Part shown: piece after piece, positions 1 through 6,332 of the stretch | Layout of the letters: each line of letters starts with the position of its first letter | Position numbering within the stretch: position 1 is the first letter of the stretch | NCBI GenBank assembly: GCA_904419875.1 | Contig: CAJFTG010000012.1 | Location: 38,763 to 88,616, forward strand | Reading direction: 5' to 3' | Length of the DNA: 49,854 nt | DNA from: Candidatus Avimonas caecicola | GTDB taxonomy: Bacteria > Bacillota > Clostridia > Oscillospirales > Acutalibacteraceae | Made by a program: the position numbers and the translations under genes | Notes under the pieces: model-generated | Told to the model about the DNA's origin: nothing | What the model saw: the letters and a program-made list of their open reading frames with translations, nothing else | Database searches by the model: none

Positions 1-485
1 TGGAGGGAGAAAAACCGGCCGCCGTTTTCGGGCCGGCCTGCGCCTTCCGGTTCCTGTGGCCGGCGCGGGGGAAGCACGCCGTCTGCGGAAGATGCCGCGC
101 CGCCGCGCCTGAACGATTATATCACATCTTTCTCCAACCGGACAAGGGGGATACCGCTGGAAAAATCGTTGTTTTATTATTGAATATATAGTTTATATCC
201 TTTGCATCTTCCACTATCCGCCGCCGAACGGAATTCGAAAGCAATTCGGTCAATCTGTCGGAAAAACGTTCTATTTTTTGTTAACAGCTGCCCCTCGTTC
301 GTAAAGAGGGAGAAGGGGAAGGCCGTGGGCGGATGCACGGATCAATATTATACACGAATATTTTTGGTTTTCGTGTATATACTATATATCCTCTATCATA
401 TCACGTTGTGGTTTCTCCGAAAACCGGGTAATGTGGTATATGCACACTGTAAACGGGCAAGAAACGGGCAAGGAGGAAGCCTCCC
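1..485. other. Intergenic region upstream of the XRE gene
   Basis: I see no convincing gene here. The first 120 bases are GC-rich. The rest is AT-rich and promoter-like, with a possible TTGTTT (169-174), 17-bp spacer, TTTATA (192-197), and then the inverted repeat annotated at 349-379. An open frame at 202-546 overlaps the real gene out of frame, has no ribosome binding site and is treated as spurious. Confidence 0.6.
349..392 (+). promoter_or_regulatory. Inverted repeat with overlapping promoter-like sequence, candidate operator for the XRE gene
   Basis: TATACACGAA (349-358) and TTCGTGTATA (370-379) form a perfect 10-bp inverted repeat separated by 11 bp. A TTGGTT (364-369) and the TATATAC/TATATCC run (376-392) give weak promoter hexamers inside it. 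It lies about 105 bp upstream of the XRE-family start, which fits an autoregulatory operator. The repeat is seen directly; the function is inferred. Confidence 0.45.
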
Positions 486-824
486 ATGGATATCAACCGA
501 CTTCTCGGCCTCCGAGTCAAGAAGATCCGTAAGGAACTGGGACTGAGCCAGGAACAACTGGCCGAGAAAGCCGATATGAACGTGGCTAACATCCGGCAGA
601 TTGAAGCCCTGAAAGGAAATCCGACGATGGAAAGCGTCGCCAAGCTTGCCCGCGCTTTCGAAACCCGGCCGATCGACCTGCTGGATTTCGACCGCGAATA
701 CCGCAGGCTGGAAATTTTTGAAGAACCGGAGCAAACGCTGCACGACCTGATCGCTCCTCTCAAGCCCCACGAGCAGGCGGAGATTATCAGCCTGGTCGCC
801 ATGGTTGTGAGCACAATGCGCTGA
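486..824 (+). CDS. XRE-family helix-turn-helix transcriptional regulator
   Basis: This 112-residue protein has a Cro/CI-type HTH at about residues 8-62 (QEQLAEKADM as the turn and QIEALKGNPTMESVAKLARA as the recognition and following helices). A short helical C-terminus (residues 75-112) is probably for dimerisation. Such proteins bind inverted-repeat operators as dimers, often in their own promoter, and a perfect inverted repeat lies upstream. The start is supported by AGGAGG about 7 bases before ATG. No partner gene is adjacent on the same strand, so the target is unknown. The family call is confident; no specific role can be assigned. Confidence 0.85.
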   Translation: MDINRLLGLRVKKIRKELGLSQEQLAEKADMNVANIRQIEALKGNPTMESVAKLARAFETRPIDLLDFDREYRRLEIFEEPEQTLHDLIAPLKPHEQAEIISLVAMVVSTMR

Positions 825-1355
825 CCGGCGTTCCGCCCGTTCGTCGTTCCGCGGCAAAAGGGCGGAGCAGACCGGCCGAGGCGGCCCGGCGGGCCCGTTC
901 CCCGCAATGGGCCCGTGTAAAGCCATAGAACCGGGATAACCAAAATAGCCAAAATAACCAGATAACCGCAAACACCGCCGCCTGCGGGCTGTTTTCCCCC
1001 GCGATGAAACGATGGTTCCTGTTCACCGGGAGAACGCCCCCTTTCTGCAGGAAGAGGGGATAATCATAACCGCCGCTGAAACGGTGGTTTGCACAGACCC
1101 CGGAAGGGTTTAAAGGCAGGCTTCACCCTGTAGGAACATCCGATAACCTGTTATCGCACGGCACGCCCTGCCCCGTCAACGGGCTGTTCTGCTTCTGCCA
1201 GGCCGGTTCCAAGGCATAAGAGCACCATCAGGCGCAGCCTCTGGAACTGCCGCGTTATTTCTCTTATTTTCCTTGAGGGAATACCGCTGCCAAACATTTT
1301 ATTTCCCCGGTTCTGCCGGGGGTTATTCGTCGCAAGCACGTCGCAAGCACCAACC
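825..1355. other. Intergenic region between the XRE gene and the pit operon terminator
   Basis: I find no gene with a ribosome binding site. Long open frames on the minus strand are GC artefacts. The notable content is the structured element at 1068-1131, which is repeated at 3739-3797. Confidence 0.5.
1068..1131 (+). ncRNA. Candidate structured RNA element, copy A
   Basis: A hairpin (1068-1075 pairing with 1082-1089, 8 bp with one G-U) is followed by GC-A-CAG, a CCC(GGAA)GGG tetraloop hairpin (1099-1108), and a closing segment CTGT (1128-1131) that can pair with ACAG (1093-1096). The core 1082-1108 matches 3754-3780 at 24 of 27 positions, and the two copies fold alike. The strand is not certain because all helices also form on the complement. 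It matches no riboswitch consensus that I recognise. Confidence 0.35.
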
Positions 1356-1397
1356 AAAAAAGCGTGGATTCGCCTTTCCAATGCGAATCCACGCTTT
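1356..1397 (-). terminator. Intrinsic terminator of the pit operon
   Basis: Stem AGCGTGGATTCGC (1361-1373) pairs with GCGAATCCACGCT (1383-1395), a perfect 13 bp with a 9-nt loop. Read on the minus strand it is followed by a T6 run (1361-1356), about 100 bases after the DUF47 stop. Confidence 0.85.
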
Positions 1398-1499
1398 TCT
1401 CTGCCTATCTTTGCTTCTCTTTCACGCCACGGCAGGGTTGCCCTGCCGATTCCCCGCGCACGCTGGTACGGCGGCGGCCGCCGCCGCGGAGTATGCGGT

Positions 1500-2123
1500 T
1501 CAGGTGTTGTTCATAATCACGCCTTCCACGGCGTTGGCCACATGCTCGCAGGCATCGCAGCATTTTTCCATCCGGTCGTAAATTTCCCGCCAGATCATCA
1601 GGGTCACCGCATCGTCGCGGGAGGTCAGGTACAGCTTGCGCACCGCTTTGGTATACAGGGAGTCCCCTTCCTCCTCCAGCCGGTTGATCTCCACAATGCT
1701 TTCATTGATGGTGGCGGACTTGCGGAAATTACGGAATTCGTTCATCGTCACCTTCATGGCGGCGCAGCATTTTTTGATGATCTGGGCAAAGGGGAGCGCG
1801 TCCTCCCGGATAGACAGGACGTTGAACATATACAGACGGATGAGCACATCCTCGATCGCGTCGGTCACGTCGTCCATCGTCTGGGAGAGCAGGAGAATAT
1901 CCTCCCGCTCAATCGGCGTGATGAAGGCGCGGGCCAGCGCGCGGTTGAGGTCGTGCTTGGCGATATCCGCGGCATGTTCGGCGACATGGATTTCCTTCAT
2001 CCGGTCCTGCACGGTATCCGGGTCAAAGGATTCCAGCGTCTGATAGAGGATATCCGCCGCCTGCATCGAATAATCCGCCGCCCGGACAAACGCCTCAAAA
2101 TAATTGAATTCCTGTCGCGCCAT
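1500..2123 (-). CDS. DUF47 / PhoU-like accessory protein of the Pit phosphate transporter
   Basis: A roughly 207-residue all-helical protein of the DUF47 family (COG1392, PhoU-like fold). It is rich in amphipathic helices, with acidic/His segments such as EIHVAEHAADIAKHDLNRAL and MDDVTDAIEDVLIR that carry the metal-binding E/DxxxD pattern of PhoU-like proteins. The family is usually encoded beside low-affinity Pit phosphate carriers and is thought to modulate them. Here it follows the pit gene by about 98 bp on the same strand. I chose ATG at 2123 because AAAGG lies 9-10 bases before it; the ATG at 2132 directly abuts that motif. The length is normal for the family. Confidence 0.85.
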   Translation of the reverse strand: MARQEFNYFEAFVRAADYSMQAADILYQTLESFDPDTVQDRMKEIHVAEHAADIAKHDLNRALARAFITPIEREDILLLSQTMDDVTDAIEDVLIRLYMFNVLSIREDALPFAQIIKKCCAAMKVTMNEFRNFRKSATINESIVEINRLEEEGDSLYTKAVRKLYLTSRDDAVTLMIWREIYDRMEKCCDACEHVANAVEGVIMNNT

Positions 2124-2221
2124 ACGCGCCATCCTTTCTTCCGCGGAGAGATGCCCCGCTTATGTACAAAATATATCCGCTTTGGGCGCCGCTTCCCTTT
2201 CTGGTTCCCGGGGCCGAAGCG

Positions 2222-3274
2222 TCACAGCACCGACATAAACAGCCAAGCCATCAAAAAGCCGATCAGGCCGCAGCCGGGGAAGGTCAGCACCCAGGTGAGC
2301 ACCATCTCCTTGACCACGCCCCAGTTGACGGAGGAAAGCCGTTTGGCGGCCCCCACCCCCATGATCGCAGTGGTCTTGGTGTGGGTGGTGCTGACCGGCA
2401 CGCCGGTCAGGGAGGACAGCAGCAGGCAGCCCGCGGCCGCCAGGTCCGCCGAAAAGCCCTGATAGGTCTCCAGCTTGACCATATCCATCCCCACCGCCTT
2501 GATGATGCGGTAGCCGCCGATGGAGGTGCCCACCGCCATCACCAGGGAGCACAGGATCATCAGCCAGAGCGGAATGGTGAACTCGGTGACGTCGGCCTGC
2601 CCGCGGGTGAGGAACATCCCCAGCAGAAAGACCCCCATGAATTTCTGCCCGTCCTGCGCGCCGTGCATAAAGGCCATCGCCGCCCCGCCGCCAATCTGCG
2701 CACAGCGGAAAAACCGGGTGGTTTTCCGCCGGTCGAACCCCCAGCAGATTTCGGTGGTAAGTTTTGAGATGGCCCACCCAAAAACGAAGCCCAGCACGGT
2801 GGAAAGCGCCAGGCCGTACAGCACTTTGACCCACTCCCCGCCGTTGATGCCCGACAGCCCCCCGTGCAGGGCGATCGCGGCGCCCGACAGCCCGGCGATC
2901 AGCGCATGGCTCTCGCTGGTGGGGATGCCGAAATACCAGGCGGCCACCGCCCACACCACAATGGCGAACAGCGCCGCGCACAGGGCGACCAGCGCCTCGT
3001 GCGGATCCCCGCCGAAATCCACCATATTGTAAATCGTCTCCGCCACGGTGGCGTTGATCAGGGTCATCACCAGCACACCGAAAAAATTGAATACCGCCGC
3101 CATCATAATCGCCGCACGCGGCCCCATCGCACGGGTGGACACACAGGTGGCAATCGCGTTGGGAGCGTCGGTCCAGCCGTTGACGAAGATGACGCCGAGC
3201 GTCAGAAGCACGGTGGTCAGGAGAACCGGATTTGACGCCGTTTCCGACAGAAAATCCAGAAAGGTGGGGGTCAT
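2222..3274 (-). CDS. pit: Inorganic phosphate transporter, Pit family
   Basis: A 350-residue polytopic membrane protein that co-transports phosphate (usually as a metal-phosphate complex) with protons or cations. Both halves of the internally duplicated PiT fold carry the signature: GWTDAPNAIATCVSTRAMGP near the N-terminus and GVPVSTTHTKTTAIMGVG in the C-terminal half. About ten hydrophobic segments are visible. The start at 3274 is set by AGGAG 8 bases upstream; the in-frame extension to 3427 is basic, low in hydrophobics and lies over the promoter. It is first in a two-gene unit with the DUF47 protein. No PHO box was recognised. Confidence 0.95.
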   Translation of the reverse strand: MTPTFLDFLSETASNPVLLTTVLLTLGVIFVNGWTDAPNAIATCVSTRAMGPRAAIMMAAVFNFFGVLVMTLINATVAETIYNMVDFGGDPHEALVALCAALFAIVVWAVAAWYFGIPTSESHALIAGLSGAAIALHGGLSGINGGEWVKVLYGLALSTVLGFVFGWAISKLTTEICWGFDRRKTTRFFRCAQIGGGAAMAFMHGAQDGQKFMGVFLLGMFLTRGQADVTEFTIPLWLMILCSLVMAVGTSIGGYRIIKAVGMDMVKLETYQGFSADLAAAGCLLLSSLTGVPVSTTHTKTTAIMGVGAAKRLSSVNWGVVKEMVLTWVLTFPGCGLIGFLMAWLFMSVL

Positions 3275-3376
3275 GGAACCGCTCCTCTCAAAAAATAAGG
3301 GATTGGACCGTTTTTTGCCAGTCGCCATCCCTTTGACGCTGAATTTTTCCTTTTTTGCCGCAGGCCATGCGGATTT
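3275..3376 (-). other. 5' leader of the pit transcript
   Basis: About 95 bases separate the predicted transcription start (near 3370) from the pit ATG. No clear hairpin or riboswitch-like structure was recognised. Confidence 0.4.
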
Positions 3377-3405
3377 AGTATACTGTTTTTTTGGAGGAAT
3401 GAAAA
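3377..3405 (-). promoter_or_regulatory. Sigma-A-like promoter of the pit operon
   Basis: On the minus strand, TTTTCA (3405-3400), a 17-bp spacer and TATACT (3382-3377). It directs transcription into pit. Confidence 0.6.
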
Positions 3406-3999
3406 GGCCCGATTTCCTTTTTCTCACCTTTGCCTAAAAAATATCCCCCTTTTTGGCAAGGCTAACTTATGTTTTCACGGCCTTTGCAACAGCGCGCCCC
3501 GAAAACGCCCCGCCGGTTCCCTTGCGAAAACGCCCCGTGGTCCCCTGCGGGGGATGCCGCCGCCCCCTGCCGGAAGATGCCCTTGCCGCCCCTGCCGGCA
3601 CAGCAGCCCGGACAGGCGCCGGCCCCCTCCGTGTGCGGGCCCTTCCGTGCAGGCCCCTTTTCCGGATACACCCCTTGCCCCTTTTCCCCCGCCACAGGCC
3701 GCCGCGGGCCGGTGTCCCCGTAACGGCCGGCGGAATCAAAACCACCGGTGGACCGGAGGTTTGCTCAGGCCCCGGAAGGGACAAATACGGACTGAGCCCC
3801 TAATGGGGCATCGAAGGTTTGACACCGCCCTGCCATCTCATGCCTCCTTGTCGCCGCCGCCCGTAATGCCGCCCGGAAACAGGTCCATGCCCTCTTTTTC
3901 CGTCATTGGATCTTTTGCGTAATCCGCCTTTAATTCACTCTTTGTTTGATTCTTTGTGTACGCGGTGTACGCGCCTTTTTGCCGAAGCAGCAAATGAAG
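3406..3999. other. Intergenic region between pit and the SpaA-repeat gene
   Basis: GC-rich, with no confident gene. It holds the second copy of the structured element (3739-3797) and a possible minus-strand small frame (3838-4035). The other open frames lack ribosome binding sites. Confidence 0.5.
3739..3810 (+). ncRNA. Candidate structured RNA element, copy B
   Basis: The first hairpin (3739-3743 plus 3745-3748 pairing with 3753-3756 plus 3758-3762) is 9 bp with one A-A mismatch and a TGGA loop. An outer stem GCTCAG (3763-3768) / CTGAGC (3792-3797) encloses CCC(GGAA)GGG (3771-3780). A further GCCCC-TAAT-GGGGC hairpin follows to about 3809. It has the same architecture as 1068-1131, and one outer-stem pair changes from A-T to T-A between the copies. 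Confidence 0.35.
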
Positions 4000-4035
4000 C
4001 GGGAGGAAGGGCGAACCCTTCCTCCCGTCTTTCAC
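3838..4035 (-). CDS. Possible small hypothetical ORF or gene remnant
   Basis: The C-terminal ~40 residues (KNQTKSELKADYAKD followed by MTEKEGMDLFPGGI) are charged and protein-like, unlike the Arg/Pro-rich artefact frames nearby. No start has a good ribosome binding site: the ATG at 4035 lies beyond the terminator hairpin of the SpaA-repeat gene, and the internal ATG would give about 22 residues. It may be a remnant or a real small gene with an unusual start. No family was recognised. Confidence 0.25.
   Translation of the reverse strand: MKDGRKGSPFLPLHLLLRQKGAYTAYTKNQTKSELKADYAKDPMTEKEGMDLFPGGITGGGDKEA
4000..4027 (-). terminator. Terminator-like hairpin after the SpaA-repeat gene
   Basis: CGGGAGGAAGGG (4000-4011) and CCCTTCCTCCCG (4016-4027) form a perfect 12-bp stem with a 4-nt loop (TTCG on the minus strand). 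It starts about 25 bases after the stop codon. The U-tract is weak. Confidence 0.6.
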
Positions 4036-4052
4036 CGCTTTCGGCCGGCATT

Positions 4053-5807
4053 TTACTCCGCCTGCTGGACGATGGCATACACCGGAGGGCTGGGAAGCTT
4101 TCCCGTCTCCGTCTGCCGCACCTCAACCACATCGCCGACGCGCAGCGCCTCGCCGCTGGCCACCGGGGCAATCCAGATCCCCATAGCCAGCACTGTGGTG
4201 GTGGCGACGGTCCCGTCCGGGAAGGTCACCGTGATTTGCGCGCCGGGCACGCCGGTGCCTGTGATCACGCGGCTCGCCGTGGTCACCATGTCCACCGCCG
4301 GCGGGGCGCTGACCGGCCGCAGGGGGACGTTTCCCACAGAGAAGGCCGCCATCGGTATTCCGTCGATTAAGATGACGCCGTTGTCCTGCACCCGCACGCT
4401 GTATTCCGCATCGTTCGGCTCATAGCCGTCCGGCGACCGGCTTTCGGTCAGGGTATACAGCCCCGGGGCGACCGGCCCGAAATACACCAGGCCGTTCTCC
4501 TGAGAGACGGCGGTCCGCCCGTCCGAGAGGGTGAACTCCGCCCCCGCCAGCGGCGCGTTGGTGGATGCGTCGTATTTCAGGAACTTCAGGACGGGATAGG
4601 GCGTATCTGCCACCACGAAGCCCGCGGGGTCCTTCCCGTCAATCGTCACCGTCCCGTCCGGGGCGACCACGACGGTATAAACGGTCGGATTGGGAAGATA
4701 CCCGTCCGGCGACCGGCTCTCGGTCAGGGTATAGGTCCCCGGCGCGAGGCCGTCGAACCGGACCGTGCCGTCCGCATCCGACACCGCCGTCCGCCCGCCC
4801 GAGAGGGTGAACTCCGCCCCCGCCAGCGGCGTGCCGGCGTTTTTGTCCCGCTTTTGGAAGGACAGCTCCGCCGACTGCCGCACGTTTTCCACCCGGAAGC
4901 CGCTCAGCGGCGTCCCGTCCACCAGAATGCTCCCGTCCGCCGTAACAAGGACGGTATATTCGTGGTCGTTGGGGGCATAGCCCGCAGGCGCGGCGGTTTC
5001 CTTCATGGTGTACCGGCCGGGGGCCAGCGGGCCGAAATCCACCGCGCCGTCCGCATCCGACACCGCCGTCCGCCCGTCCGATAGGGTGAACTCCGCCCCC
5101 GCCAGCGGTGCGCCGGACGACGCGGCGGTTTTGGTAAAGCGCAGGTCGGGATACGGAACGTCTTCCACCGAAAACTCCGCCAGGCTCTGCCCGTTGACGG
5201 TAACGGCGCCGTCCTGAGCCACGTGGACGGCATAAACGGCGGTGTTGGCCAGATACCCCTCCGGAGCGGCGGTCTCGGTCATGGTATAATCCCCCGGGGC
5301 CAGCGGGCCGAAATCCACCGTGCCGTCCGCATCCGACACCGCCGTCCGCCCGTCCGACAGGGTGAACTCCGCTCCCGCCAGCGGCGCGCCGGCGGCGCTG
5401 CGTTTGGGAAAATGCAGGCCGCTCAGCGGCCGGTTATAAAGGACCGTCTCGCCGGCCGGCTTCCCGTCGATTGTCACCGTTCCGTCGTCGCTGACAACCA
5501 CTGTGAGGACGGCCTGCTCCGCCGCATAGCCGGCGGGGGGACGGACCTCGCGCAGGGTATAGGTTCCGGGAGCCAGCGGGAAAAAGGCCAGCCCTCCCGC
5601 CGGGTCGGACAGGTCGCTCGCCGCCTCCCGCCCGTCCCGTTCAAGGACATAAAATGCGCCGGCAAGCGGCGCGCCGGTCAGGCTGTCCCGCTTGGTGACG
5701 CGGAAATACGCCCATACCGGGCAGGGAGGCCGGCAGCAGCAACAGCCGCAGCAGGACCCGCCGCACGGCCGGTTTCCGCCGGCGGAGGAAGGTCGATAAG
5801 AAGGCAT
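4053..5807 (-). CDS. Five-repeat SpaA/Cna_B-type protein with a cysteine-cluster N-terminus
   Basis: This 584-residue protein has eight cysteines between residues 15 and 29, then five prealbumin-like repeats of roughly 90-95 residues each (about 35-500). Each has a Lys strand (VTKRD, FPKRS, FTKTA, FQKRD, FLKYD), PLAGAEFTL, LAPGxYTxxE and a PxGY motif. The Lys and the Glu of TES/TET/LRE are the residues expected for internal isopeptide bonds in this family. A C-terminal Ig-like domain (GTGVPGAQITVTFPDGT) follows. There is no signal peptide, no membrane segment and no LPXTG, which is unusual for SpaA proteins. ATG is preceded by AGGAG at 8 bases. Adhesin-like surface or spore-surface roles are possible but unproven. 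Confidence 0.75.
   Translation of the reverse strand: MPSYRPSSAGGNRPCGGSCCGCCCCRPPCPVWAYFRVTKRDSLTGAPLAGAFYVLERDGREAASDLSDPAGGLAFFPLAPGTYTLREVRPPAGYAAEQAVLTVVVSDDGTVTIDGKPAGETVLYNRPLSGLHFPKRSAAGAPLAGAEFTLSDGRTAVSDADGTVDFGPLAPGDYTMTETAAPEGYLANTAVYAVHVAQDGAVTVNGQSLAEFSVEDVPYPDLRFTKTAASSGAPLAGAEFTLSDGRTAVSDADGAVDFGPLAPGRYTMKETAAPAGYAPNDHEYTVLVTADGSILVDGTPLSGFRVENVRQSAELSFQKRDKNAGTPLAGAEFTLSGGRTAVSDADGTVRFDGLAPGTYTLTESRSPDGYLPNPTVYTVVVAPDGTVTIDGKDPAGFVVADTPYPVLKFLKYDASTNAPLAGAEFTLSDGRTAVSQENGLVYFGPVAPGLYTLTESRSPDGYEPNDAEYSVRVQDNGVILIDGIPMAAFSVGNVPLRPVSAPPAVDMVTTASRVITGTGVPGAQITVTFPDGTVATTTVLAMGIWIAPVASGEALRVGDVVEVRQTETGKLPSPPVYAIVQQAE
4519..5393 (-). repeat. Near-identical DNA blocks within the SpaA-repeat gene
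   Basis: The block carrying the GAEFTLSDGRTAVSDADG coding segment recurs almost unchanged around 4765-4835, 5043-5113 and 5321-5391, with a diverged copy around 4500-4560. The period is about 278 bp. Such homogenised repeats suggest recent unit duplication or gene conversion, and the repeat number may vary between strains. Confidence 0.75.
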
Positions 5808-6246
5808 ACACAGGACTCCTTTTGTTTTTTACCATTGTATGCCCCTGAGGCCCTTTTGTCCCAACCCTGTCCGGCGGACAACAGCCGTCCTCCGCAGAGC
5901 CGGGGGGATTTCAGACGCGGGCAAAGCCCTGTGGCCCCCGTACACATGCCGAACACATAATACGGTCCGCCGGCCGCGCCGAACCTGTTTTTGCCGCCCG
6001 CGAACGGGCCGGTTTCCCTCATCGCCGGCTGTTCGCCCGGTTGGTCCTCTTTCAACGGATTGGCGATATGCGCCCCTTTGGATGTGATCGACTGCTCATG
6101 TCGTTCAGACTCATCCGCACGCCTTCACTTTTGCTTTTTGTGCAGCCGGCAGGCCGCGTTCCCATTGCAATGGGGGATTCTTCCGCCTTCCTGATCGCCC
6201 CAGGCTCTCCCAGCCATCGGCCCCGCCGGCGGCTTCACGCGGCAAA
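5808..6246. other. Intergenic region between the SpaA-repeat gene and clpC
   Basis: No gene recognised. It contains the promoter at 5834-5862 and a perfect 14-bp palindrome CCCATTGCAATGGG (6161-6174) of unknown role. Confidence 0.5.
5834..5862 (-). promoter_or_regulatory. Candidate promoter of the SpaA-repeat gene
   Basis: On the minus strand, GGGACA (5862-5857), 17 bp and TACAAT (5839-5834), about 27 bases upstream of the ATG. Confidence 0.45.
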
Positions 6247-6280
6247 AAGCCGGGCGCGGCCCTGTGTCCGCGCCCGGCTT
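6244..6280 (-). terminator. Intrinsic terminator of the ctsR-mcsA-mcsB-clpC operon
   Basis: AAGCCGGGCGCGG (6247-6259) and CCGCGCCCGGCTT (6268-6280) form a 13-bp stem with an 8-nt loop, followed on the minus strand by a T5 run (6248-6244). It lies about 50 bases after the clpC stop. Confidence 0.9.
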
Positions 6281-6332
6281 GATACCGAAGGCTTCCTTTG
6301 CCCTTCTTGCCTGATCTTGCCTTTCCCTGCCT

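Noticed and set aside
202-546. A plus-strand frame overlapping the XRE start
   Set aside because: It has no SD, runs through the promoter/operator region and overlaps the real gene out of frame.
3763-3797. Similarity of the CAGGCCCCGGAAGGG stretch to the SRP (4.5S) RNA core
   Set aside because: Only the GGAA hairpin and CAGG are shared; the asymmetric internal loop sequence of SRP RNA is missing.
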